From the NCBI GenBank assembly GCA_002347125.1, contig DDXG01000296.1, positions 1-14,225 on the forward strand: 14,225 nt of DNA. Direction: 5' to 3'. A model generated the notes under the pieces. It was not told the DNA's origin. It made no database searches and saw only the letters and a program-made list of their open reading frames with translations. Source of the stretch: Phycisphaerales bacterium UBA2266 (GTDB lineage Bacteria > Planctomycetota > Phycisphaerae > Sedimentisphaerales > Anaerobacaceae). This document shows positions 7,234 to 13,401 of the stretch, one piece after another. Both the position numbers and the translations under genes were made by a program. How positions within the stretch are numbered: the first letter of the stretch is position 1; every line of letters starts with the position of its first letter.

Positions 7234-7896
7234 TCACCGATGCGAGGGGAAGAGAATAACTCTTCGCTGTTCTCTATCGGTCGCCAGGCTCAATTGAGGA
7301 TTGGCCGGCATCGGCGGGAAGTCGTTTCCCTCTTCATCGGACGACAACCATATCTCGAAGTCATCGTGGACCTCGGCCTCCCAGGACTCCTGGCCGCTGG
7401 GGCCAAACGGCCGGCGATAGTCCACGGCCACCGGGATCAGGACCTGGCCGCCGGGCCCGATGTTGGAGTCCAGGCGGGCGTGGCAGGCATCGTTCCGGGC
7501 GATGATGAACATCAGGGCGCACTGACAACCGCCGAAGACCCGTGCAAAGGTGTCGTGATCGGTTCCGCTGGGCTTGGGTGAGTTACCGGGATGGCTGTGC
7601 AACCATACTCGGGCGAACTGTTCGGGCCTTCGGCCGAGGTCGACCTGCGTTTCGAAGAAGTTGGTCATCGCCTCATCATCGAACTTGACGCTGACACAGG
7701 TAACCTCCTGGCAGACGGTCAGGAATTCCTCGACATACAGCAGGTCATCGGCCCTGGTGATCCCGAAGCCGCCGACCTCATTGTCCGTTCGGTCGCGGAA
7801 GTACAGCAGCTTGGCCCAGGCCGTCGGGCCAAGGGCTTGCGTAGGAATAACATATATGATATCTACCTGCCGTGTGGGCTGACGGTGTAGTTCCAT
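7234..7896 (-). CDS. JAMM/JAB (MPN) metalloprotease
   Basis: A 220-residue protein with an intact JAMM zinc site: E40 in NEVGGFGI, then H100-S-H102-P...S110-G-T-D113, that is, HxH-x7-S-x2-D. Zn2+ would be bound by H100, H102 and D113, with E40 as general base. Around this lie GPTAWAKLLYFRD (helix 1), PEQFARVWLHSHPG and CQCALMFIIARND, typical of bacterial MPN+ proteins. Such enzymes cleave isopeptide or peptide bonds next to ubiquitin-like domains, or remove C-terminal tails. In Planctomycetota, relatives often sit beside E1/ThiF-like and ubiquitin-like genes, but none is seen here. Start: ATG 7896 is the only start in frame before the conserved core, and it lies directly at the end of an IS3 remnant, with only a close GGTGA in front. 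The first 20 residues may therefore be derived from the insertion sequence, replacing a lost native start. Confidence 0.85.
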   Translation of the reverse strand: MELHRQPTRQVDIIYVIPTQALGPTAWAKLLYFRDRTDNEVGGFGITRADDLLYVEEFLTVCQEVTCVSVKFDDEAMTNFFETQVDLGRRPEQFARVWLHSHPGNSPKPSGTDHDTFARVFGGCQCALMFIIARNDACHARLDSNIGPGGQVLIPVAVDYRRPFGPSGQESWEAEVHDDFEIWLSSDEEGNDFPPMPANPQLSLATDREQRRVILFPSHR

Positions 7897-8222
7897 TCAC
7901 CATGGAAAATGGCCACACCGGCCGTCTTCAACGTTCGATCCAGTCGCCGCCGGTGAACCGGCTGCCTCGGTCCGTGTTGACGATCTGGGGCCTGGCTGCG
8001 TCGAGGGCCTCGGCCCTCCACTTGGCCACCTGGGACGGGTGGATTCCGTAGACCCCTGCAATCTCGTTGACCGTCCTGTGACCGGCAATCGCCTCCACCG
8101 CCACACGCGCCTTCAACGTACCTCCATGATGCTTCCGCTGGACCATGATAGCCTCCTGTGAGACGCCACCATACCACAGCGACACTGCCTCATCCACTGG
8201 TCCAGAAGACCGGGAGTGTTAC
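7897..8222 (-). mobile_element. IS3-family insertion sequence remnant, internally deleted
   Basis: Read on the minus strand, the element starts near 8222 with an end of IS3 style (ACTCCCGGTCTTCTGGACC). It carries the first part of orfA and jumps to a short orfB segment. The middle (about three quarters of a normal IS3-family element) is missing. The far end could not be identified; the JAMM gene begins where it should be. No target-site duplication could be assigned, because the second end is not visible. Confidence 0.65.
7928..8146 (-). pseudogene. IS3-family transposase, orfA N-terminus joined to orfB DDE fragment
   Basis: ATG 8146 follows a CAGGAGG ribosome site. The product begins MVQRKHHGGTLKARVAVEAI, then AGHRTVNEIAGVYGIHPSQV and AKWRAEAL: the helix-turn-helix of IS3-type OrfA. 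Immediately afterwards comes PQIVNTDRGSRFTGGDW, the NTD-x-GS-x-FT block around the second aspartate of the orfB DDE domain. The rest of orfA and most of orfB are deleted. After WIER the frame ends, and orfB-like sequence (LKTAGVAI) continues in another frame, so there is also a frameshift. It cannot make an active transposase. Confidence 0.75.
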
Positions 8223-8263
8223 AGCCCAGTATAAGAACACCGTCGCCAAAGGCGACTCCACAC

Positions 8264-8280
8264 ACGCAATACGCAATACG
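8264..8280. repeat. Heptanucleotide tandem repeat, about 2.4 copies
   Basis: ACGCAAT, ACGCAAT, ACG in direct succession, in the non-coding stretch between the IS3 remnant and the STAS gene. Nearby, 8242-8256 forms a small hairpin (GTCGCC-AAA-GGCGAC). Confidence 0.6.
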
Positions 8281-8353
8281 AACACGGATTCCCAAGGATT
8301 TCGCATTGATAAAGCCGCCCGAATGGCCGAAAATCCCGTATAAGCATAAGCGA

Positions 8354-8387
8354 CTGACGCAGCAACCGAATAGACCGATAATATCGG
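8354..8387 (+). promoter_or_regulatory. Candidate promoter with overlapping palindrome, STAS-ACT unit
   Basis: CTGACG (8354-8359), a 17-base spacer, then GATAAT (8377-8382) fits a sigma70-type promoter about 37 bases before the STAS start. A 13-base palindrome, CCGATA-A-TATCGG (8375-8387), covers the -10 box, a position where a repressor would block RNA polymerase. The remainder of 8223-8418 shows no gene. Confidence 0.4.
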
Positions 8388-8418
8388 CCAGGCGGGCCGA
8401 GTATCAAGATATACACGT

Positions 8419-8793
8419 ATGAGCAACCCTCAGAACAGGACAAATGTGCGGATTGACGACCGGGGTGAGGCGGCCGTTATCACGTTTACCACATCCTCCG
8501 TCAGCGATACGGAGGGTATCGCTGCCGCCGGCAGGCGGATCAAGAGCTACATCGCCCAGACGACCCCCAAGAGGCTGGTTTTTGACTTCGCGGGCGTCAA
8601 GTTCTTCTCCTCCCAGGTTCTCGGACTGCTCCTGGACGCCCGAACCGAGGCCCAGGCCCGAGGCGGCGAGGTCGTCATCAGCGCCATCGACCCCCAGTTG
8701 CACCGCGTCTTCAGGATCACCAGTCTCGACAAGATATTCGAGTTCTTCCCCGACCGGCACGCCGCCGTGCAGACCGGCGGACCCGTAATATAA
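8419..8793 (+). CDS. STAS-domain protein, anti-sigma factor antagonist-like
   Basis: A 124-residue single-domain protein of SpoIIAA/RsbV type: a beta strand with AAVITFTTSSVSD (18-30), helix GIAAAGRRIKSYI (33-45), the core strand KRLVFDFAGVKFFSSQVLGLLLDAR (51-75), then GGEVVISAIDPQLHRVFRITSLDKIFEFF. In the family, the serine in the F-x-D-S-S-G loop is phosphorylated by an anti-sigma kinase. Here the loop reads FFSSQVLG, so Ser64/Ser65 are candidates but the usual D-S-S-G pattern is changed. It is cytoplasmic. No kinase or sigma factor lies beside it. It stands 19 bases before the tandem-ACT gene and is probably co-transcribed with it. No strong ribosome site precedes ATG 8419; the start is chosen by domain fit. 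Confidence 0.85.
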   Translation: MSNPQNRTNVRIDDRGEAAVITFTTSSVSDTEGIAAAGRRIKSYIAQTTPKRLVFDFAGVKFFSSQVLGLLLDARTEAQARGGEVVISAIDPQLHRVFRITSLDKIFEFFPDRHAAVQTGGPVI

Positions 8794-8812
8794 CCATCAG
8801 GTTTGAGGAAAC

Positions 8813-9271
8813 ATGGATATGTACATTGCCAAGCAGTTCTCGATCTTCATGGTGAACAAGCCCGGTGTCCTCGCACAGGCCCTCGGCGAGTTCGCCGCCG
8901 CCAAGATCAACATCATCGCCATTACCATGATGGACTCGGCCGAGCACGGCGTCATGCGAATCGTATTCGCCAACTCCGACAAGGCCTCCGAAGTGCTCAA
9001 GAGACTCAACATGCCCCACAGTGAGACCGACGTCCTCTGTGTCAATCTCGCCAACAACGCCGGCGCCGTGGCGGACGTGGCCGAGAAGCTCGCCAAGAAC
9101 CATATCAACATCTCGTACGCCTACTGCACCGCGGGCGCCCGCGGCGGCAGAACCACCGGCGTCTTCAAGGTCGCAGACGTCAAGAAGGCCATGCGGCTGA
9201 TCGAACAGGGCCAGCCCAGGACCAGCAAGGCTGGCCCGGTCGTGCGACGCCCCCAAGCCACCAGACGTTGA
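8813..9271 (+). CDS. Tandem ACT-domain protein
   Basis: A 152-residue protein made of two ACT domains. The first (about 5-70) reads AKQFSIFMVNKPGVLAQALG and FAAAKINIIAITMMDSAEHG with MRIVF; the second (about 73-135) reads VLCVNLANNAGAVADVAEKL and AKNHINISYAYC. Both carry the conserved N-x-(P/A)-G-x-(L/V) turn where ACT dimers bind amino acids. There is no catalytic domain, so it is a stand-alone sensor or regulator in the cytoplasm. The C-terminal 20 residues are basic and proline-rich. GAGGAAAC directly precedes ATG 8813. The partnership with the STAS protein upstream is inferred from spacing (19 bases) only; the ligand is not known. Confidence 0.87.
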   Translation: MDMYIAKQFSIFMVNKPGVLAQALGEFAAAKINIIAITMMDSAEHGVMRIVFANSDKASEVLKRLNMPHSETDVLCVNLANNAGAVADVAEKLAKNHINISYAYCTAGARGGRTTGVFKVADVKKAMRLIEQGQPRTSKAGPVVRRPQATRR

Positions 9272-9314
9272 CCCCGCCGCCGCTTAAGGGTCATTCAACC
9301 CCATGCCGCACCCA

Positions 9315-9337
9315 ACAAGACCCCGGGGGGGCCTTGT
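9315..9337 (+). terminator. G+C-rich hairpin after the ACT gene
   Basis: ACAAG-A-CCCC / GGGG-C-CTTGT with a 3-base loop and one A/C mismatch, 44 bases past the stop. No T-run follows, so a terminator role is uncertain. Confidence 0.35.
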
Positions 9338-9349
9338 CTGATATAGTAT

Positions 9350-9362
9350 GACTGAGTCAGTC
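9350..9362. promoter_or_regulatory. Short palindrome GACTGA-G-TCAGTC
   Basis: Perfect 6-bp arms with a single central base, flanked by A+T-rich sequence (ATATAGTAT on the left, TTATATATA on the right). It has the form of a protein binding site, but no gene can be linked to it. Confidence 0.3.
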
Positions 9363-9452
9363 TTATATATACCCCGCTTCCTTACTTCACTGCTCGGCCC
9401 CCTGGCTGATCCCGAAGCGACATCTTTGCAGAAAAATCTCAAGACTACCCTG

Positions 9453-9481
9453 TTGACAGCCCCCCGCCCTCCCGCTATCAT
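9453..9481 (+). promoter_or_regulatory. Sigma70-type promoter of tRNA-Asp
   Basis: A consensus TTGACA (9453-9458), a 17-base spacer and TATCAT (9476-9481, one mismatch to TATAAT). A start near 9488 would leave about 15 bases before the mature tRNA. Confidence 0.8.
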
Positions 9482-9502
9482 TCGCACTCTGATTCGACAA
9501 AC

Positions 9503-9576
9503 GGGGCCGTAGCTCAATTGGTTAGAGCATCGGACTGTCGATCCGAAGGTTGAGGGTTCGAGCCCCTTCGGCCTCG
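9503..9576 (+). tRNA. trnD: tRNA-Asp (anticodon GTC)
   Basis: A complete 74-base cloverleaf. The acceptor stem is GGGGCCG with CGGCCTC (one G-T pair), the D arm is GCTC...GAGC, the anticodon stem is TCGGA/TCCGA with loop CTGTCGA (anticodon GTC), and the T loop is TTCGAGC. The discriminator base is G and no CCA is encoded. It has its own promoter and terminator. Its 3' half is a common attachment site for integrating elements, and an integrase remnant lies just downstream in the opposite orientation. Confidence 0.97.
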
Positions 9577-9590
9577 TTGTCCAACTAAAG

Positions 9591-9625
9591 GGCCGGCAAG
9601 CACTTATGTCTGCCGGTCTCTTTTT
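9591..9625 (+). terminator. Rho-independent terminator of tRNA-Asp
   Basis: GGCCGGCA (9591-9598) pairs with TGCCGGTC (9611-9618, one G-T pair) around a 12-base loop, followed at once by a T-rich run (TCTTTTTATT). Confidence 0.8.
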
Positions 9626-9634
9626 ATTGGGTCG

Positions 9635-9868
9635 CTTGGCAGAGGGGCACGCCCGACGTGTGCCAACGATTTGCCCCACAGGCCCGTCGGAAGTAGCCCT
9701 CACCCGATCCTCCGGACCCTCTTCGACCTGCGGATAGAATCGGCGGATTGTCTCGTGCTTCGAGTGCCCGCCCAAGCGCATGGCATCGTAGATGTTGAAC
9801 CCCTGGTAGAGCCAGTTGGTGATTGCTATCTTGCGCCGGTCGTGAGATGTTCCGGCACCCGTTCGATC
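9635..9868 (-). pseudogene. Tyrosine recombinase (integrase), C-terminal remnant
   Basis: The minus strand reads TSHDRRKIAITNWLYQGFNI, YDAMRLGGHSKHETIRRFYP, QVEEGPEDRVRAT. This is the last part of a phage-type integrase catalytic domain: the H-x-x-R box (HDRR, around 9842), the GGH histidine and, nine residues on, the nucleophilic tyrosine in RFYP (codon 9734-9736). The first catalytic arginine, the lysine and all N-terminal DNA-binding parts are absent, because the sequence switches to a beta-lactamase-family gene at about 9871. The frame has no stop before 9284 and reads through the terminator and the tRNA on the opposite strand, as happens when an integrase gene ends at its tRNA attachment site. 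It is inactive; it marks a past integration event. Confidence 0.75.
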
Positions 9869-9870
9869 CG

Positions 9871-10554
9871 TCACGGTTGAGGGAGATCCCCGGCGGCGTA
9901 GACCAGTACGATCGTCAGGAGGCCGGCGCCGTGTGCGGCGAACGTCTGCGGCGGCGCGGAAAGCCGTGGGCGGGCGCCATCGGGCTTGAGGCCCTTGGTC
10001 CACCAGAAGAAGCCGTATCGACCAGTCAGGTCGGAGTATGCGGTGTCCAGCTCGGTTGGGACCTGGGTGGAAACGGCTCTGTCAACGAAGGAGGCGTCAA
10101 GGACTTGCCTGCCGTTCCAGTTACCCCTGTTGAGGTGCAGCAGTCCGTATCGGGCAAGATCGCGAGGGCTGGAGCGCACGCCGCCCTGCTCTTTCCCGGG
10201 TGTGCCGGCGGGGTTACTGAAGAGGATACCTTCGGCCGCCAGCAGGCCGAGGACCGTGCTGGTGAACGTCTTTGTGCGGGAGTAGATTTCGTGCACGTTG
10301 TCGGCGCCGGGGCCGGCCCATATCAACCGGCCGTTTCGGACGATGACCCTCTCGTCCGTCCCGACACCGCCCGCGTTGGTGTGGAAATAGTCAAGGGCGT
10401 CAAGCAGAACGCTCGAATCGATACCCTGGCTTTGCGGCGTGGCGGTAAGCCAGGTGTCACCGAGAAAAGCCCAAGCTCGGCCTGCCGGCGCGGCGGCAGG
10501 CAGGCAGACCGGAATCGCCCGGCACAGGTAACGGAGTTTCCATGATCTCATCAT
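9871..10554 (-). pseudogene. Class C beta-lactamase-family serine hydrolase, internally deleted and 3'-truncated
   Basis: From ATG 10554 the product starts with an export-type segment (MMRSWKLRYLCRAIPVCLPA) and then shows RVIVRNGRLIWAGPG and SRTKTFTSTVLGLLAAEG, with the catalytic S-x-x-K (S92, K95). Then the family order breaks. Where about 120 residues with the catalytic Y-x-N motif should follow, LFSNPAGTPGKEQGG leads straight to VRSSPRDLARYGLLHLNRGNWNGR, QVLDASFVDRA and GRYGFFWWTKGLKPDG. The C-terminus ends soon after PPQTFAAHGAG, where the integrase remnant begins, so the final strand is also missing. The frame is still open (227 residues), but the lost tyrosine makes activity unlikely. 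The intact form would be an extracytoplasmic esterase or peptidase of the penicillin-binding-protein-like group. Confidence 0.7.
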
Positions 10555-10720
10555 ATGGCTGATGGGATGCACATTGTCCAGGCGAGCCCGACACCGTACA
10601 CACTGCCACAGCCGTGCCGCACTGTCCACCGACTCAAGAAAGCCGGGGTACTATGCCGCCGGCACTTGCCGTATCAGCCTAAAATAATAGCATATTTCAG
10701 CACATCCGGCTCTTTACCGC

Positions 10721-10749
10721 TTGACAGCCGCGACAAAAGGGCCTATTCA
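10721..10749 (+). promoter_or_regulatory. Candidate promoter of the HU gene
   Basis: A perfect TTGACA (10721-10726), a 17-base spacer and TATTCA (10744-10749, weak -10). It lies about 80 bases before the HU start codon. The rest of 10555-10720 contains no gene. Confidence 0.5.
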
Positions 10750-10830
10750 TGCTCGGATGTTTCGCTGTTGGCCCGGTGGGCTTGTGTATATCAGCGTGTG
10801 CTTTCTGTCAGTGTAAGGAGACCCTGTGTT

Positions 10831-11163
10831 ATGGCAAAGAAGACAGCAACCAAGGCAACTGCAAAACCCATGAGCAAGACGGAAATCGTGTCAGGAATCG
10901 CCGATGCAACCGGATTGACGAAAAAGCAGGTCAGTTCCGTGTTTGAGGCGATGGCCGGTCAGGTGAAGAAGAGTCTCGGCCGCACCGGCCCCGGCGTCTA
11001 TGCGGTTCCTGGCCTGATGAAGGTGATGGTGGTGCGCAAACCAGCCACCAAGGCTCGCAAGGGCATCAATCCTTTCACCGGTGAAGAGACCGTGTTCAAA
11101 GCCCGGCCGGCGCGGAATGTTGTGAAGATCCGCCCACTGAAGAACCTCAAAGACATGGTTTGA
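10831..11163 (+). CDS. HU/IHF-family DNA-binding protein
   Basis: A 110-residue protein with a strong AAGGAG ribosome site before ATG 10831. After a lysine/alanine/threonine-rich N-terminal tail of about 13 residues (MAKKTATKATAKP), the HU fold follows: MSKTEIVSGIADATGLTKKQ and VSSVFEAMAGQVKKSLG (dimer helices), then PGLMKVMVVRKPATKARKG, NPFTGEETVFKARPARNVV, and KIRPLKNLKDMV. The usual arm R-N-P-x-T-G is seen here as GINPFTGE. It is slightly longer than E. coli HU (90) because of the tail, a feature common in planctomycete HU proteins. It binds and bends DNA in the nucleoid. It is expressed as a single gene: good promoter upstream, strong terminator downstream. Confidence 0.92.
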   Translation: MAKKTATKATAKPMSKTEIVSGIADATGLTKKQVSSVFEAMAGQVKKSLGRTGPGVYAVPGLMKVMVVRKPATKARKGINPFTGEETVFKARPARNVVKIRPLKNLKDMV

Positions 11164-11189
11164 CCCTCGACGGCGCGGTTCAGACAATC

Positions 11190-11230
11190 GGGCCCACATC
11201 GCATCTTTCACGATGTGGGTCCATCTTTCT
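11190..11230 (+). terminator. Terminator of the HU gene
   Basis: A 12-bp stem, GGGCCCACATCG / CGATGTGGGTCC (one G-T pair), with a 9-base loop, then ATCTTTCT. It starts 27 bases after the HU stop. Confidence 0.75.
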
Positions 11231-11238
11231 GCCTGGGT

Positions 11239-11272
11239 CGCGGCGCATTGGCGGATTCGGCAATGCGCCGTG
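11239..11272. promoter_or_regulatory. Second strong hairpin between HU and the DUF4914 gene
   Basis: Perfect 10-bp arms, CGGCGCATTG (11241-11250) and CAATGCGCCG (11261-11270), extended by one G-T and one C-G pair, with a 10-base loop. No T-run follows, so it is not an ordinary terminator. It could be an operator, an mRNA structure in the leader of the DUF4914 gene, or a repeat element. Confidence 0.5.
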
Positions 11273-11399
11273 CCACGCGAAGCGCTCCGGCGGTTTGGAC
11301 TATTCACGTGCAGGTTTTGACCGGCCGGCGCAGTAGAGTCGGGGATTGCGCCGATGAGCGCCTCCAAGTCATGGGCGAAGAACAGAGCAGAGAGATGAC

Positions 11400-13349
11400 G
11401 TGAGCGCCGACTGCGTAAGAACGGTTGATCTTAGGACCCAGTGGTCCGCCATCGCCTGGCCGGACCCTGTAGCCTGCTTGTTGCGTTCGGCACCGGGTGT
11501 TCTGTTTCCCTGTACGCGGGAGGAACTGCTGACCGTCGCCATGGGCGGCGCGGTTCGAGAGCGGTTTGATGTCTGCTATGAGGTCCTTGGACGAGGGCTC
11601 GTTCGCGAGGTCGCGGTCACGCGGTGCCGGAACGCCCTGGTGGTCAATTACGACGAACCCGCCATGCGGCGGCGCGATCCCGACTGCATGGTCGTGGCTG
11701 ACACCCTGCAGACGGACAAGGCCCGTTACCACGATCGCTTCGGCGAACCCTTCGACGCTGTGCGGGCACAGACTCTGGAGTGGTTGAAATCGCAGCGTCT
11801 GATCGTCATGCCGTTTTCGCTGGGGGCTTTCAGTCGTCAGTCCGGCCAGGGCGCCGTGCTGGTGGCGCCGGAGAACGCCGGATTCTTCGCCGGCGGCCTG
11901 GCGGATCTGCAGGGCATGATCGGGGCTCATGAGGTCCCGGCTCATTTTCAGGTTCGCAGCGTCATCTACCTGGCGCCCCCGTTTCGCCACACCCATTTCG
12001 GCGGGCGGCAACTCGTCGTCCATCACCGGGACAGGGGCCTGCATGAGGTCTTCTCCTACAATCTCTATCCGGGCCCAAGCGCGAAAAAGGGCGTGTACGG
12101 CGTTCTGCTGAGCATGGGCGAGGCCCGCGACTGGCCGACCTTGCATGCCTCCACCGTGCAAGTGGTCACACCCTACGACAATGTGACCACCATCATGCAC
12201 GAGGGGGCCAGCGGCGGCGGCAAGAGCGAGATGCTCGAATTCGTACACCGCCAGGCGGATGGACGGCTCTGTGTGGGACGCAATACCATAACGGGCGAGC
12301 AGCGGCTGATCACTCTCAATCAGGCGTGCGATCTGCGGCCGGTGACGGACGATATGGCCATGTGCCGGCCGAACGCACAGAACACCGACGGCGATCTGGT
12401 CGTTCAGGACGCCGAGCAGGCATGGTTCCTGCGCGTCAACCATATCCGCCGTTACGGCACGGATCCGCACATGGAGGCGCTGACCATCCACCCGCCGGAG
12501 CCGCTGATCATGTTCAATCTTCACGCCGCCCAGGGCGGCACATGCCTGATTTGGGATCACATCGAAGATGCCCCCGGACAACCTTGTCCCAATCCACGGG
12601 TCATCCTGCCGCGCCGCCACGTTCCGAACGTCGTCGATGGGCCGGTGCGCGTCATGCTCCGCAGTTTCGGCGTGCGCACGCCCCCCTGCACGCGGGAGCA
12701 GCCGACCTACGGAATCCTTGGATTCCTGCATCTGCTGCCGGCGGCGTTGGCCTGGCTCTGGCGGCTGGTGGCCCCGCGCGGTCATGCGAATCCCAGTATC
12801 GTGGGCGACCAGGGCATGTCCAGCGAGGGGGTGGGTTCCTACTGGCCTTTTGCCGCCGGCCGCATCGTGGACCATGCCAACCTGCTGCTGCGGCAGATTC
12901 AGACCACGCCCAAGGTGCGTTACACAGTCAGTCCCAACCAGCACGTGGGCGCCTGGGAGGTGAGCTTCATGCCGCAGTGGATCAGCCGGGAGTATCTGGC
13001 CCGTCGCGGCGTGGCTCCGTTCCGCGCCGACCAGGTGCTCGCGGCGCGTTGTCCTCTGTTGGGCTATACGCTCAAGAACATGCAGGTCGAAGGGGCGTTC
13101 ATCCCGCACTGGTTCCTGCGGACCGAACTTCAACCGGAGGTAGGACCGGAAGGCTATGACAGCGGCGCGCGCCTGTTGGAGGAGTTCTTCCATCGCGAAT
13201 TACGGACGTTTCTCCATGCCGATCTCGACCCCCTGGGCCGCCGCATCATAGAGTGCTGCCTGGACGGCGGGCAAGTCGAGGACTACGCGACGCTGCTTTA
13301 CGACGCCGTAGAACCCGATTCCAGCCGTCAATTGCATGTGGACTGGTGA
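11400..13349 (+). CDS. DUF4914-family P-loop protein, function unknown
   Basis: A 649-residue protein of the family known as DUF4914 from conserved blocks: LHASTVQVVTPYDNVTTIMH, then EGASGGGKSEMLEFVHR (a P-loop, G269-S276), VTDDMAMCRPN (D317, D318), DAEQAWFLRVNHIRRYGTDPH, GTCLIWDHIEDAPGQPCPNP with RVILPRR, RSFGVRTPPCTREQPTYGIL (421-440), LAWLWRLVAPRGHANPS (450-466), GVGSYWPFAAGR and NQHVGAWEVSFMPQWISREYLARRG. The P-loop form G-x-S-G-x-G-K-S-E is that of HPr kinase and, more loosely, PEP carboxykinase, so a nucleotide-binding (possibly kinase or carboxykinase-like) fold is plausible. The substrate is unknown. It is probably cytoplasmic; no signal peptide is seen. Start: GTG 11400, within ATGACGTGAG; the leader is 130 bases from the second hairpin. 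It is probably expressed alone. Confidence 0.85.
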   Translation: MSADCVRTVDLRTQWSAIAWPDPVACLLRSAPGVLFPCTREELLTVAMGGAVRERFDVCYEVLGRGLVREVAVTRCRNALVVNYDEPAMRRRDPDCMVVADTLQTDKARYHDRFGEPFDAVRAQTLEWLKSQRLIVMPFSLGAFSRQSGQGAVLVAPENAGFFAGGLADLQGMIGAHEVPAHFQVRSVIYLAPPFRHTHFGGRQLVVHHRDRGLHEVFSYNLYPGPSAKKGVYGVLLSMGEARDWPTLHASTVQVVTPYDNVTTIMHEGASGGGKSEMLEFVHRQADGRLCVGRNTITGEQRLITLNQACDLRPVTDDMAMCRPNAQNTDGDLVVQDAEQAWFLRVNHIRRYGTDPHMEALTIHPPEPLIMFNLHAAQGGTCLIWDHIEDAPGQPCPNPRVILPRRHVPNVVDGPVRVMLRSFGVRTPPCTREQPTYGILGFLHLLPAALAWLWRLVAPRGHANPSIVGDQGMSSEGVGSYWPFAAGRIVDHANLLLRQIQTTPKVRYTVSPNQHVGAWEVSFMPQWISREYLARRGVAPFRADQVLAARCPLLGYTLKNMQVEGAFIPHWFLRTELQPEVGPEGYDSGARLLEEFFHRELRTFLHADLDPLGRRIIECCLDGGQVEDYATLLYDAVEPDSSRQLHVDW

Positions 13350-13401
13350 CGATTCCTGCCGAAATGGGGCATTGGCATGAGCCTCTGCACACAGCCACGG
13401 C

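Noticed and set aside
6945..7235. A minus-strand frame without stop between the JAMM stop and 6945 (containing SAEVAGALSIARNAPFES)
   Set aside because: It has no start codon or ribosome site, and its peptide could not be tied to a family. A vague sense of familiarity is not evidence.
6748..7581. A 277-codon forward frame
   Set aside because: It runs opposite the NPCBM fragment and the JAMM gene, both supported by motifs, and has no ribosome site or recognisable domain.
9284..10003. A 239-codon minus frame across tRNA-Asp as one protein
   Set aside because: The segment PKGLEPSTF...SNQLSYGP is the well-known antisense translation of a tRNA. Only the integrase part (9635-9868) carries protein motifs; the stretch above 9871 is a shadow of the hydrolase gene.
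11304..13193. A 629-codon open frame antisense to the DUF4914 gene
   Set aside because: Its product is rich in H, R, A and G without domain signals, while the forward frame has the P-loop and family blocks. It is a codon-bias shadow.
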